Source: Acholeplasma equirhinis
GTDB lineage: Bacteria > Bacillota_I > Bacilli_A > Acholeplasmatales > Acholeplasmataceae
Length of the DNA: 64,000 nucleotides
Direction: 5' to 3'
Assembly (NCBI RefSeq): GCF_017052655.1
Contig: NZ_JAFIDC010000001.1
Location: forward strand, 124,001 to 188,000
The position numbers were made by a program, and so were the translations under genes. The notes under the pieces are model-generated. The model saw only the letters and a program-made list of their open reading frames with translations, searched no databases and was not told where the DNA came from. This document shows, piece by piece, positions 1-8,943 of the stretch. The first letter of the stretch is position 1. Every line of letters starts with the position of its first letter.

Positions 1-2460
1 TACAATCCAGCATCAGCAACTTATGATATTTTAGAAGAAGTTAAAACTGGTGTCGTTGGAACAACAGTTAAAATTATTCCAGCACCTAAACTAGGTTTCT
101 ACACAGAATTAGAAGTTTATGAAGGTGTGATTGAAGCGGATGGTTCACTTGTGATTGAAATCGTTTATGAAGAATTTACTGCAACATTTACATACAACTT
201 AGTTCTAAACGGTGGCAACATGTTCTATCCAAACCGTGAAGCAATGGTATTAGACTTCCTTGCAGACTACAACTTATTTGGTGGAACAAACTATACACCA
301 ACAACAATCCCACGTGATACATTTGGTACATCATCTACAAATATGCATACATTCTTCTTTGATGCAAGATTCCGTGATAAATGGTTATGGGTTGCTAAAT
401 ATTTAGGTGTTGTTGGTTCATCAACTAATAAACCTGCAGCTCAAAATATTGTTTCACGTGCATCTGCTGCAGCATTTGAAGCAGCAAATCGAGACTGGAA
501 ATATGCATGGAGTTATGAAGTACGTGGATTTATGGAAGGTCGTAAGTTCATAGAAAATGCTAACTGGCAATCATCAGACTACTCAATTCAAGAACTTAAG
601 AATGGTTTCTGGTCATATTTAATTAATGATCGTCAACAAACTGAGTTCTTATCAACAGAACCAACATTAGTCTTACCTACAAACGTATATTTAGAAAACT
701 ATGAATTCTTAGGTTGGTATGACAATCCAGGATTTAATGGTGAACCAATTACTGAAATTGCAGAATCTAAGACTTTATATGCTAAGTGGCAAGAAAAAGA
801 TCCAATAACTGCACTTGCAATCTCAAATGCAGAAACTGAAATGTTTAAAGGTGATACATTACTACTTGATGTCGTAATTACACCTGCAAACGCATTTAAT
901 AAACAATTAATCTTTACATCATCAAATGATAAAGTGTTAACAGTTGACGAAGATGGCTTAGTAACCGCAGTTAATGCTGGACAAGCTAAAATTACTGTAA
1001 CAAACCATAATGGTTCAGTTAAAGTTGAAATGAATGTTATTGTTTATCCAAAAGATAGCTTTACATTATCATTTAGCCAAGGCTTTACAGGAAACATTAA
1101 GATTGGTGATGAATTTACAATTACAGTCGTTCCATTTGGTAAAGATTCAGAATTAAGAATATTTACATTCGAAATCGAAGCAGATGGTATCTTAGAATTA
1201 ACAGAAGGAAACAATTTTAAAGCATTAACATCTGGTACAACACATATTGATATTTTTGAAGATGATGAATTAATCTTCACTTATACAGTACATGTACAAG
1301 AAGCATTAGACACAGAAGATCGTGTTGATGCCTTACTTGAATTACTTGCATCTGCAAATAATGCAGTGGTATCAGGACTAAATGTAATTACTTATTACAC
1401 TGCATCTCAAGAATGGTCAGATCCAAGATATGAATCAGTGAATGCATTCTTATTTGACAACTTAGTTATTGATAGAACATCATTCCCTGCTAACCCTGCA
1501 CAATTTAGTAATACATTAAAACCTTCAACTGAGTTTATCTTAGTGCATGATACTGCTAATCTTAACGGTGGTTTAATGACACACGGTGCATTCTTTGCAA
1601 CCCCTGCTAACAAAGTAGGTATCCACTATACAGTTGGTGATTATGGTGTCCTAGGCTCACTTCCAGATGCATATGTAGGTTGGCATGCTGGTGATGATTC
1701 ATCTTATACATTCACCTGGACATCAACAGGTATACTTGCAAATGGTAATACAAATCCAGTGATTGATATTTCTGTTGATGGATACTTTACATTCAATGGC
1801 ATTAAATCAACAATTACAGCACCAAGAGGTAACTCTAACCAAATCTTAGATAAGTCTTACTTTACAATGCAAGGACCAGTTTGGGATATCCAAAATGGTT
1901 ACTATGTCATGGCTCCTCATTACTTTGAAACATCACAGCAAGCACGTGGCGTTATTGGAGCAAGAGCCGGTAACAAAGTATCAACTGGTATCGAAATGAA
2001 CATCAATAAGAAAGCTGATATCGTTGATACGGTTCAAAGAACAGCTAAGTTAGTCGCATGGTTACTTGACTACAATAACTTAGGAATCAACAGAGTTATT
2101 CAACATAACACAATTACTGGTAAGGGGGATCCTTATACTCTAAACAATACAGTTTGGAACGGTACATGGTATTGGGAAAGATTTATGCAACATGTAGCAA
2201 TTGAACTTGAAGTACTTCAAAACTACTCTGATGCAACAATTGAATTCCAATCTAATTCACCACTTGTATCAAATACAGGTAGAGTGATCGTCTTCCCAGA
2301 AGAAACAACTGAAGTAGAATACACAATCACTGTAACAATTGATGGTGTATCTAAATCAATTACATTAACATCTATCGTTCCAGGTATTCAAACTTGGAAC
2401 CAAGAATATGGTTTCTTTAAACCAACTCAAGCTTGGGCTAAAGCAGACTATAGAAAATAA
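1..2460 (+). CDS. Large surface protein with InlB-type repeat, Ig-like (Big_2) domain and C-terminal N-acetylmuramoyl-L-alanine amidase domain (5' partial)
   Basis: The reading frame is open from base 1, so the start lies outside the window; 819 residues are visible. Order seen (window numbering): an unrecognised N-terminal part; about residues 221-265 an InlB/Listeria-Bacteroides type repeat (ENYEFLGWYDNPGF...LYAKW); about 269-345 a bacterial Ig-like Big_2 domain (TSSNDKVLTVDEDGLVTAVNAG); about 503-750 an Amidase_2-type domain with LVHDTA (His about 516), GWHAGD (His about 562) and a late IQHNT...KGDP (His about 702), spaced like the zinc ligands of that family. The family cleaves the amide bond between muramic acid and the stem peptide. 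In a cell without peptidoglycan it may act on other bacteria or be a binding domain; that is inference. No membrane anchor is visible at the C-terminus. A terminator follows. Confidence 0.8.
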   Translation, partial: YNPASATYDILEEVKTGVVGTTVKIIPAPKLGFYTELEVYEGVIEADGSLVIEIVYEEFTATFTYNLVLNGGNMFYPNREAMVLDFLADYNLFGGTNYTPTTIPRDTFGTSSTNMHTFFFDARFRDKWLWVAKYLGVVGSSTNKPAAQNIVSRASAAAFEAANRDWKYAWSYEVRGFMEGRKFIENANWQSSDYSIQELKNGFWSYLINDRQQTEFLSTEPTLVLPTNVYLENYEFLGWYDNPGFNGEPITEIAESKTLYAKWQEKDPITALAISNAETEMFKGDTLLLDVVITPANAFNKQLIFTSSNDKVLTVDEDGLVTAVNAGQAKITVTNHNGSVKVEMNVIVYPKDSFTLSFSQGFTGNIKIGDEFTITVVPFGKDSELRIFTFEIEADGILELTEGNNFKALTSGTTHIDIFEDDELIFTYTVHVQEALDTEDRVDALLELLASANNAVVSGLNVITYYTASQEWSDPRYESVNAFLFDNLVIDRTSFPANPAQFSNTLKPSTEFILVHDTANLNGGLMTHGAFFATPANKVGIHYTVGDYGVLGSLPDAYVGWHAGDDSSYTFTWTSTGILANGNTNPVIDISVDGYFTFNGIKSTITAPRGNSNQILDKSYFTMQGPVWDIQNGYYVMAPHYFETSQQARGVIGARAGNKVSTGIEMNINKKADIVDTVQRTAKLVAWLLDYNNLGINRVIQHNTITGKGDPYTLNNTVWNGTWYWERFMQHVAIELEVLQNYSDATIEFQSNSPLVSNTGRVIVFPEETTEVEYTITVTIDGVSKSITLTSIVPGIQTWNQEYGFFKPTQAWAKADYRK

Positions 2461-2471
2461 TATATAATGTC

Positions 2472-2509
2472 AAAAGAGAATGATCAGTGAAACTTGTCAT
2501 TCTCTTTTT
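2472..2509 (+). terminator. Rho-independent terminator after the amidase surface gene
   Basis: An inverted repeat AAAGAGAATGA / TCATTCTCTTT closes a stem followed by a run of T. It starts a dozen bases after the stop of the surface protein and separates it from the small accessory genes downstream. Confidence 0.85.
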
Positions 2510-2571
2510 AAATTAGAAACTAAATATGTTAAATTAGTATATAAATTGTGTATAATGTTTGAAATCGTATA

Positions 2572-2868
2572 ATGAATATGAATGAAACAATTAATAATAA
2601 CTTAATTCAAAAAAAAATCAAGGATTTTACAAAAAAGAATGATCTAGAGTCGCTAGCTAGAGTTAATTTAAATGATGTTTTAACTGTAGATAATGATGAA
2701 TTTGATAGAATGACAACGAATATAGCAAGTGAATTGTTAATACCAAGAAAATCATTAATGAAGATTTTGAAAAAATATGATGTTAACATAAGTGAGTTAT
2801 TAGATTTTTTTGCAGTGCCAAAAAACTTACTCAATGAATCATTGAGAAACGTTAAAGGCAAAAAATGA
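2572..2868 (+). CDS. Small protein resembling the C-terminal part of ImmA/IrrE-family proteins, lacking the HEXXH centre
   Basis: 98 residues. The segment EFDRMTTNIASELLIPRKSL near residue 43-62 followed by a predicted helix (ISELLDFFAVPKNLLNESL) resembles the region that follows the metallopeptidase helix in ImmA/IrrE proteins (typically E-x-x-A-N-x-F-A-A-x-L-L-M-P, then a 'V-S-x-x-A-L-x-x-R-L' helix). The HEXXH zinc motif that should come before it is absent, here and upstream, so it is either a remnant or an unrelated short protein. A -10 like TATAAT lies at 2551-2556, only about 15 bases before the ATG, so the message would be nearly leaderless; no Shine-Dalgarno is seen. The stop overlaps the next start (ATGA), suggesting co-translation. 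Family assignment is tentative. Confidence 0.5.
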   Translation: MNMNETINNNLIQKKIKDFTKKNDLESLARVNLNDVLTVDNDEFDRMTTNIASELLIPRKSLMKILKKYDVNISELLDFFAVPKNLLNESLRNVKGKK

Positions 2869-3197
2869 TGGATAGTAAATATACTGATAATACAGGACCG
2901 AGTATACCTGAATCACAAATTGGTTTGAAGTTAGATATTCACGAATATAAAAGAAAAATATTCAAAACAATATCTCATGATTTGAAGTTTATAAAGATAA
3001 ATAGATACATTTTCTTGTATCTATTTACTGGAATATTAATAACATTATTGATTATAGCTGTTTTGATTATAACTGGTAACATTCCAATTGGTGAAGATAT
3101 AGATATTGGCCATATATATACATTTCTATCGGGAATATTCGTTCAAATGATTGCACTTATGCTAATTGTATTTAAGTACTTGTTTGATCCAACTTGA
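2865..3197 (+). CDS. Small two-helix membrane protein, probably truncated by an in-frame TGA
   Basis: 110 residues with a soluble N-terminus and two strong hydrophobic segments (about residues 47-70, IFLYLFTGILITLLIIAVLI, and about 84-105, YTFLSGIFVQMIALMLIVF). The frame stays open after the TGA at 3195-3197 for another 31 codons up to TAG at 3291-3293, and the continuation (WEIMKHTVSLIVEEK if TGA were read through) looks like a natural cytoplasmic tail. Because UGA is a normal stop in this genome, the simplest reading is a recent nonsense mutation that removed the tail. It overlaps the upstream small gene by four bases. Function unknown; paired small membrane proteins beside an ImmA/IrrE-like gene can be stress or defence related, but nothing proves that here. 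Confidence 0.55.
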   Translation: MMDSKYTDNTGPSIPESQIGLKLDIHEYKRKIFKTISHDLKFIKINRYIFLYLFTGILITLLIIAVLIITGNIPIGEDIDIGHIYTFLSGIFVQMIALMLIVFKYLFDPT

Positions 3198-3315
3198 GAA
3201 ATTATGAAACATACGGTTAGTTTAATTGTAGAAGAAAAATTAAATAAAGATAATTCTGATTTTATTTCAAATAGTATTAGTTCAAACAGTTAGGAGTAAT
3301 ATAACGGCTATTTAT

Positions 3316-3582
3316 ATGGTGTCATATTATTTGCTTGACAATTCAAATGATTACGAAAATCTTTATGTGTACATAAAAAAATTTGATGCTTGGTGTCATT
3401 ATTTAGAGTCTGTTTGGTTAGTTAAATCGTCTAAATCAGCATCTCAAATTAGAGATGAGGCTATAAAATATATCAAAAACACTGATAAATTGTTTGTTAT
3501 TGAAGTTCAAAATCATTGGGCATCATTAAATATAAATAAACAAGGTGTTGAATGGTTAAAAAATATTGATTTTGAAAAGTGA
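3316..3582 (+). CDS. SinR-type / Cas2-fold small protein (stand-alone)
   Basis: 88 residues from the ATG. The pattern V-S-Y-Y-L...DYENLYVYIKKF-DAWCHYLESVWLVKS...ASQIRDEA...DKLFVIEV is that of the small ferredoxin-fold proteins annotated as SinR family or Cas2-like, which usually begin near M-x-x-Y-L-V-S-Y-D-L. No repeat-spacer array or other cas gene is nearby, so a CRISPR role is not supported. The family start is expected about five residues before the ATG at 3316; an AGGAG (3292-3296) sits four bases before an ATA codon at 3301, which is in frame and would give an N-terminus matching the family. So the true start may be a rare ATA (or a decayed ATG). A terminator follows. Confidence 0.65.
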   Translation: MVSYYLLDNSNDYENLYVYIKKFDAWCHYLESVWLVKSSKSASQIRDEAIKYIKNTDKLFVIEVQNHWASLNINKQGVEWLKNIDFEK

Positions 3583-3589
3583 AATTTTA

Positions 3590-3627
3590 TAACAAGAAGG
3601 TCTAACCGACTTTCTTGTTATTTTTTT
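3590..3627 (+). terminator. Rho-independent terminator after the Cas2-like gene
   Basis: Inverted repeat TAACAAGAAGGTC / GACTTTCTTGTTA (one G-T pair) followed by seven T. It closes the small accessory patch before uvrB. Confidence 0.9.
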
Positions 3628-3647
3628 GTATAAATGTTAAAATTGAT

Positions 3648-3667
3648 TAAATAAATATATTTATTTA
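3648..3667. repeat. 20-bp perfect palindrome in the uvrB promoter region
   Basis: The sequence TAAATAAATATATTTATTTA is a perfect dyad 27 bases before the uvrB start. It could be an operator for a repressor or simply a low-complexity AT palindrome; it does not match the known Firmicutes LexA box (CGAACNNNNGTTCG). Confidence 0.4.
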
Positions 3668-3693
3668 GAACTAGTAGAAATAGAGGTGATTAG

Positions 3694-5646
3694 ATGTTTA
3701 AACTTGTATCTAACTTTCAACCTTCAGGTGATCAACCTGAAGCCATAGAGAAGTTAATAAACAATTTTAATAAAGGTACCAATGAACAAATTTTACTTGG
3801 TGCGACAGGTACTGGTAAAACATTTACAATTGCCAATATTATTCAAAAATTGGGAAAGAAAACTTTAGTTCTAGCTCACAATAAAACATTAGCTGGTCAA
3901 CTTTATGGTGAGTTGAAAAGTTTATTTCCTGAAAATAGAGTAGAATACTTTATTTCTTACTATGACTATTATCAACCTGAAGCTTATGTACCATCTTCTG
4001 ATACCTATATTGAAAAAGATTCAAGTATTAATGATGAAATTGATGAATTAAGACATAGTGCTGTTGCCTCTCTCTTATCAAGAGAAGATGTGATTGTAGT
4101 TGCTTCTGTATCCTGTATCTATGGTATTGGAGATCCAGATGACTACAAAAATGCAACAATCTTCTTAAGAGTTGGTGATCAAATGGATCGAAACCAACTG
4201 TTAAATAAATTGATTTCACTTCAATATACAAGAAATGATATTGATTTCCACCGTGGAACATTTAGAGTGCGTGGTGATATTGTTGAAATCATTACATCAA
4301 ACCAAAGAGATGTTGGTATTCGAGTTGTCTTCTTTGGAGATGAAATTGAAGAAATCATACTATTTGATGCCTTAACAGGTGTTTCAAAGGAAAGACAAAC
4401 TTTCGTTTCTATCTTTCCTGCAACACTCTTTATGGCATCAAAAGATAAATTAAAAGAAAGTATTAGAAGAATTAAAAATGAACTTGCAGAACAAATTCAT
4501 TACTTTAATTCAAAAGGTCAATTACTAGAAGCTCAACGAATTGAAATGCGTACGAAGTACGATATTGAAATGTTAGAAGAAATTGGATTTACATCAGGTA
4601 TTGAAAACTATTCTAGACATTTAGCTTTAAGAGAAGCGGGTGAAACTCCTGCAACCTTAATGGATTTCTTTGGTGATGATTTCTTACTTGTTATTGATGA
4701 ATCTCACGTTACTGTACCTCAAATTAGAGGTATGTACTTTGGAGATAGATCAAGAAAAGAAAACCTAGTTAACTATGGATTCCGTTTACCTTCAGCTTTA
4801 GATAACAGACCGCTAAAGTTTGATGAATGGGAATCTAAGAAAGATAAAGTTATTTACTTATCTGCAACACCTGGTCCATATGAACTTGAAAAACAATTAC
4901 CTATCATTGAACAAATCATTAGACCTACATTCTTACTTGATCCAGAAATTGAAATTAGACCAACAACTGGTCAAATTGATGATTTATATTTTGAGATTAA
5001 AAAACGAATTGAAAACAATCAAAGAACACTTGTTACAACCTTAACAATTAGAATGTCAGAGGACTTAACTAATCACTTTAAAGAGTTAGGATTAAAGGTT
5101 GCATATCTTCATAGTGAAATTAAAGCACTTGAAAGAACGGCTATCTTACGCGATTTAAGACTAGGTAAGTATGATGTCTTAGTTGGTATTAACCTCTTAA
5201 GAGAAGGTCTTGACCTTCCTGAAGTAGGTTTGGTTGCAATCCTTGATGCAGATAAACAAGGTTTCTTAAGAAGTGAACGTGCTTTAATCCAAACAATTGG
5301 TCGTGCTGCAAGAAATGTTAATGGTCGAGTCATTATGTATGCGGATTCTGTAAGTGATTCAATGAAACTTGCAATTGATGAAACAAACCGTAGACGTTCA
5401 ATTCAAAAAGCATACAATGAAGAACATAATGTAGAACCAGTAACGATTGTTAAAGATATTAGAGATAACATCTCAATTAAGGGAGAGGTTATCAAAGAGG
5501 ATAAAGCTGGTAAACTTTCTAAGAAGGAAATAGAAAAAGAAATCAAACGATTAGAAGTATTAATGAAACAAGCGGCCAAAGATTTAGACTTTGAACGTGC
5601 AATGGAAATAAGAGACATACTATTTGAACTGAAAGCAGGAAATTAA
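3694..5646 (+). CDS. uvrB: UvrABC system protein B (excinuclease helicase subunit)
   Basis: 650 residues, normal family length. UvrB takes over damaged DNA from UvrA, verifies the lesion with its beta-hairpin and loads UvrC for incision in nucleotide excision repair, in the cytoplasm. Seen: Walker A GATGTGKT at residues 36-43; the [12 protein letters not shown] beta-hairpin region near residue 90; DESH Walker B; helicase motifs V-VI ([23 protein letters not shown]); and a C-terminal UVR domain ([13 protein letters not shown]) that contacts UvrC. The ATG has an AGAGGTGAT Shine-Dalgarno eight bases upstream. uvrA and uvrC are not in the window. The gene is followed after one base by pepF, so the two are probably co-transcribed though unrelated in function. 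Confidence 0.98.
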   Translation: MFKLVSNFQPSGDQPEAIEKLINNFNKGTNEQILLGATGTGKTFTIANIIQKLGKKTLVLAHNKTLAGQLYGELKSLFPENRVEYFISYYDYYQPEAYVPSSDTYIEKDSSINDEIDELRHSAVASLLSREDVIVVASVSCIYGIGDPDDYKNATIFLRVGDQMDRNQLLNKLISLQYTRNDIDFHRGTFRVRGDIVEIITSNQRDVGIRVVFFGDEIEEIILFDALTGVSKERQTFVSIFPATLFMASKDKLKESIRRIKNELAEQIHYFNSKGQLLEAQRIEMRTKYDIEMLEEIGFTSGIENYSRHLALREAGETPATLMDFFGDDFLLVIDESHVTVPQIRGMYFGDRSRKENLVNYGFRLPSALDNRPLKFDEWESKKDKVIYLSATPGPYELEKQLPIIEQIIRPTFLLDPEIEIRPTTGQIDDLYFEIKKRIENNQRTLVTTLTIRMSEDLTNHFKELGLKVAYLHSEIKALERTAILRDLRLGKYDVLVGINLLREGLDLPEVGLVAILDADKQGFLRSERALIQTIGRAARNVNGRVIMYADSVSDSMKLAIDETNRRRSIQKAYNEEHNVEPVTIVKDIRDNISIKGEVIKEDKAGKLSKKEIEKEIKRLEVLMKQAAKDLDFERAMEIRDILFELKAGN

Positions 5647-5647
5647 A

Positions 5648-7396
5648 ATGGGAACAAATTGGAATTTAAATGATTTATATAAAGGTTTTGATCAAGAATA
5701 TCAAAACGATTTAAAGAAACTATCAGATTTAGTTGATAGTTACGCAGCATTCTTAGAAGCAGGACCTAAGTCTGATAAAGACTATGTAGAAGGTGATATT
5801 AAATTTGATGAAGTACTAACTGTCTTAGTTAGAGGTTTAGCATCATTTGCAAGTCTTACACAATCTACTGATGTATCTAACAATGAAGCATTAGGTTATT
5901 TATCAAAGATTTCAGGTATCATGAGAAAGTTAACAGCACCATCTGTTAAATTCTCAAGATATTTAGCAACTGTTGATTTAGATAAACTTGCTAAAGAATC
6001 AGATAAAGTTAAACTGTATTTATCAAATTTAAAACGTGCTCAAAAAGATGCACAACATTTATTAACTGAAAAAGAAGAAGTTTTATATTCTAAGATGCAA
6101 GAGTTAGCATCAAGTTCATGGGGTCAAGTTCAACAACTTGCAACTGCTAACTTGACTGCTGAAGTTGCGGGTAAAGAATACACTTACTCAGACTTAAGAG
6201 CACTTGCATATGACTACAATCCAGCAATTCGTAAAGAAGCATATGAAAAAGAATTAAAAGCTTACGAATCAGTTGAAAACTTTGTTGCACTTGGTTTAAC
6301 AAATATCAAACGCGAAGTAAATACTATGGTTGAACTCCGAGGTTATAAATCTGCACTTGATAAAACACTTCAACAATCAAGAATGAGTGAAAAGACTTTA
6401 AATGCAATGATTGAAGCAATGAAGGATTATCGTCCACACTTTGCTAAATACCTAAGAGCTAAAGCAGAATACTTAGGTCATAAGAATGGTTTACCTTGGT
6501 ATGATTTATTTGCTCCGGTAGGTGAATTAACAAAGACTTATACTTATGAAGAAGCACAAGACTTAGTCTTAAATGCATTTGGTTCATATTCAGAAAAATT
6601 AGCAAGTTTTGCAAAACGTGCTTTTGACAATGATTGGATTGACGTTTTCCCTAAGAAGGGTAAACGTGGTGGTGCATTCTGTTCAAACCAACCTCAAATT
6701 GGTCAATCAAGATTTATGTTAAACTTCACAGGCTCATTAGATTCAGTTTCAACAATGGCACACGAATTAGGACATGGTTACCATGGTGATGTGATTAAGG
6801 CTAATGCGCCACTTCACTGGTCATATCCAATGCCACTTGCAGAAACTGCATCAATCTTCTGTGAAACCATTATGACACAATACTTACTCACTCAATTTAC
6901 TGATCCAAAAGATCGTCTTTCAATCTTAGAAACTGGTTTACAAGGCGATACTCAAGTTATTATTGATATTCTTTCAAGATTCTTATTTGAATCTAAAGTG
7001 TTTGAATCAGCAACTCGTCCAATTTCAAAACATGAAATGAAAGCTTGGATGATACAAGCTCAAAAAGAAGCTTATACTGATGGTTTAGATCACGATCAAT
7101 TACATCCATATATGTGGTTAGTAAAAGGTCACTATTATAGTGCTGGATTAAACTATTATAACTTCCCATATGCATTTGGTTTACTATTTGGTAAAGGTTT
7201 ATATGCACAATACTTAAAGAATAAAGAAAAATTCTTAAAGAACTACGATGATCTTTTAGCATTAACAACAAAAGAAGATGCAGAAACAGTAGCAGCTTCA
7301 ATGGGAATTGATATTACAGAGAAATCATTCTGGTTAGATTCACTTGAAATGATTAAAAAAGACATTGATGAAGTGGTAGAGTTGTTTAAATTATAA
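5648..7396 (+). CDS. pepF: Oligoendopeptidase F (M3 family zinc metallopeptidase)
   Basis: 582 residues. M3B peptidases of the PepF type cut peptides of roughly 7-17 residues in the cytoplasm and take part in peptide turnover and amino-acid supply. The zinc motif HELGH is at residues 372-376 (MAHELGHGYHGD), with the second glutamate ligand about 26 residues later in PLAETASIFCE. The N-terminal helical domain and the C-terminal GHYYSAGLNYYNFPYAFG stretch, which carries conserved substrate-binding His/Tyr residues, are present. It starts one base after the uvrB stop. The downstream polysaccharide operon has its own promoter. Oligopeptide use fits an organism with few biosynthetic pathways, but that is inference. 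Confidence 0.95.
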   Translation: MGTNWNLNDLYKGFDQEYQNDLKKLSDLVDSYAAFLEAGPKSDKDYVEGDIKFDEVLTVLVRGLASFASLTQSTDVSNNEALGYLSKISGIMRKLTAPSVKFSRYLATVDLDKLAKESDKVKLYLSNLKRAQKDAQHLLTEKEEVLYSKMQELASSSWGQVQQLATANLTAEVAGKEYTYSDLRALAYDYNPAIRKEAYEKELKAYESVENFVALGLTNIKREVNTMVELRGYKSALDKTLQQSRMSEKTLNAMIEAMKDYRPHFAKYLRAKAEYLGHKNGLPWYDLFAPVGELTKTYTYEEAQDLVLNAFGSYSEKLASFAKRAFDNDWIDVFPKKGKRGGAFCSNQPQIGQSRFMLNFTGSLDSVSTMAHELGHGYHGDVIKANAPLHWSYPMPLAETASIFCETIMTQYLLTQFTDPKDRLSILETGLQGDTQVIIDILSRFLFESKVFESATRPISKHEMKAWMIQAQKEAYTDGLDHDQLHPYMWLVKGHYYSAGLNYYNFPYAFGLLFGKGLYAQYLKNKEKFLKNYDDLLALTTKEDAETVAASMGIDITEKSFWLDSLEMIKKDIDEVVELFKL

Positions 7397-7408
7397 TTTA
7401 AAGCATTA

Positions 7409-7417
7409 TGCTATAAT
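7409..7417 (+). promoter_or_regulatory. Extended -10 promoter of the polysaccharide operon
   Basis: TG-C-TATAAT is an extended -10 element lying between pepF and cpsC; no good -35 is visible, which is usual for extended -10 promoters. Its TATAAT overlaps an in-frame ATG at 7416, which rules that ATG out as the cpsC start. Confidence 0.6.
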
Positions 7418-7457
7418 GAGTATAAGAAAGCATTTGCAATTTAAAGGAGACCTAAGT

Positions 7458-8192
7458 ATGGATTTTGAAAATCAAAATCAACAAGATTCAGGGATTAGTT
7501 TGGCTGATATTTTCAGAATCATCCGCTTAAACTGGATTCTTATTACTGCATTCACTTTAGTGATTACTATTGCTGTTGGTGTGTATGCCTATACACTCGT
7601 ACCAGATCAATATAAATCAACAAGTGAAGTGCTAGTCCAAGTACCAATCAATAGTGGGGATGATGGAGCAATCAACTATCTAGATACACAAAGATTAATT
7701 CAGACAGCATCTGAGTTTGTTAAGAGTGACAATATTGTTAACAAACTAAGAACATCTAATTTAATCACTAACCCTAAGCATATTGAAAAATTAGACAACA
7801 TGACAAACCGCCAAGTAAAAGCAGGTATTGCAGTTGCATCTACAACAACATCATTTATCATCAGAATCAGTTTCACATCAACAGATGCTGATTTTGCACA
7901 AGTGATGGCAGATGCAATTACACAAATTGTAATTTCAACTGATGTTGATATGTTTGAAGGTAAATTCGTTGAATTATCAGAAGCAGGGCAACCTGAAGAT
8001 GATTCACCAAACAAGATTCTATTTATCGCAGTGGGTGCTATCGGTGGTGCTATATTAGGTATTGCGATTGCCTTTATGAGATTACTCTTCAATAATGCCT
8101 ATATGACTAAAGAACAACTTGAAGCAGGAACTGGTATTCAAGTGATTGGTGTCATTCCAGAATTCGAATTTAAAGAGAGAAAAAGATCATGA
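7458..8192 (+). CDS. cpsC: Wzz/CpsC-family polysaccharide chain-length protein and kinase modulator
   Basis: 244 residues with two membrane helices: about residues 25-47 (WILITAFTLVITIAVGVYAY) and about 186-207 (ILFIAVGAIGGAILGIAIAF), enclosing an extracellular Wzz-type domain. In Firmicutes this protein sets chain length of exported polysaccharide and its C-terminal cytoplasmic tail activates the CpsD tyrosine kinase. The start at 7458 (MDFENQNQ) is chosen because AAAGGAGA precedes it at proper distance; an upstream in-frame ATG at 7416 lies inside the promoter. The stop overlaps the cpsD start (ATGA). The proline-rich motif typical of enterobacterial Wzz is not obvious, as expected of the Gram-positive type. 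Confidence 0.88.
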   Translation: MDFENQNQQDSGISLADIFRIIRLNWILITAFTLVITIAVGVYAYTLVPDQYKSTSEVLVQVPINSGDDGAINYLDTQRLIQTASEFVKSDNIVNKLRTSNLITNPKHIEKLDNMTNRQVKAGIAVASTTTSFIIRISFTSTDADFAQVMADAITQIVISTDVDMFEGKFVELSEAGQPEDDSPNKILFIAVGAIGGAILGIAIAFMRLLFNNAYMTKEQLEAGTGIQVIGVIPEFEFKERKRS

Positions 8193-8941
8193 AAAGAAGA
8201 AAATTATTTCAAAAAGAACGTGTAGCAGAATATGACTACATTGTTTCACGTGAACAACCTCTTTCATTTGTCGCAGAAGCATTCCAAAAAGCTTTAGTCA
8301 ATTTAGAGTATGTTAACGTGGATGGTAATTTCAAAGTTCTCCAATTCACATCAAGTTTAGCAGGTGCAGGTAAAACTACATTTGTTTCGAACCTTTCTTA
8401 TTTAATTGGTAAAAAAGGTAAAAGAGTTGTTTTAGTTGATCTAGACTTAAGAAAACCTAAAATTAACCGTATTTTTAAAGCACCAAATGAAAATGGTGTT
8501 ACCGATTATCTTGCAGGAAAAATCGAATATAAAGACTTAGTAAAATATTCTGAAAAATTAAATACGTATTATGTTGTTGCTGGTGAAAGAACAACAGCTG
8601 TTGTGAACATCTTAGAAGCTCAAAAGTTAAAGGACTTAGTTCAAAGACTTAGAGAAGAGTTTGATTATGTTATCTTAGATTCACCACCAGTTATTGCTGT
8701 ATCAGATGCTTTATATATTGCAAGACTAGCAGATGGTGTGATCTTCGTTGTTGCACAAAATGAAGCAAGAAAAGCAGTTATTAATGAAGCAATTTCAACA
8801 CTTAAACAAAATAATGTCAACATTATTGGAACAGTATTTACTCAAGTAGACATCAAAGAAAATGAATTATACTCATATACTTATGGTTATGGATATGGTT
8901 ATAATTCAAATAAAGAGGAAACACCTGAAGAAGGTGAATAA
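8189..8941 (+). CDS. cpsD: CpsD/CapB-type bacterial tyrosine kinase (BY-kinase)
   Basis: 250 residues. BY-kinases autophosphorylate on a C-terminal tyrosine cluster and control polysaccharide polymerisation and export with their membrane partner CpsC. Seen: Walker A SSLAGAGKTT near residue 55-63, Walker A' VVLVDLDLRKP, Walker B YVILDSPPV, and a tyrosine-rich tail (LYSYTYGYGYGY) just before the acidic C-terminus. The kinase and its membrane activator are separate proteins, the Gram-positive arrangement. It overlaps cpsC by four bases and is followed after two bases by the phosphatase gene, so the three form one regulatory module. Confidence 0.93.
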   Translation: MKRRKLFQKERVAEYDYIVSREQPLSFVAEAFQKALVNLEYVNVDGNFKVLQFTSSLAGAGKTTFVSNLSYLIGKKGKRVVLVDLDLRKPKINRIFKAPNENGVTDYLAGKIEYKDLVKYSEKLNTYYVVAGERTTAVVNILEAQKLKDLVQRLREEFDYVILDSPPVIAVSDALYIARLADGVIFVVAQNEARKAVINEAISTLKQNNVNIIGTVFTQVDIKENELYSYTYGYGYGYNSNKEETPEEGE

Positions 8942-8943
8942 TT

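Noticed and set aside
3195-3293. Reading UGA as tryptophan, as in Mycoplasma, to join 2865-3293 into one gene
   Set aside because: UGA is the genuine stop of many genes here with ATGA overlaps (for example 8190-8192, 10472-10474, 51015-51017), so the standard code applies; the TGA is taken as a nonsense mutation.
3301-3582. CRISPR-Cas remnant, because of the Cas2-like protein
   Set aside because: No repeats, spacers or other cas genes are seen; stand-alone SinR-type proteins of this fold are common.
7416-7457. ATG at 7416 as start of cpsC
   Set aside because: It overlaps the TATAAT of the promoter; the ATG at 7458 has AAAGGAGA before it.
7700-8092. 130-codon antisense frame over cpsC (and similar long antisense frames over other genes)
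   Set aside because: No ribosome site or recognisable product; they mirror the codon pattern of the real gene on the other strand.
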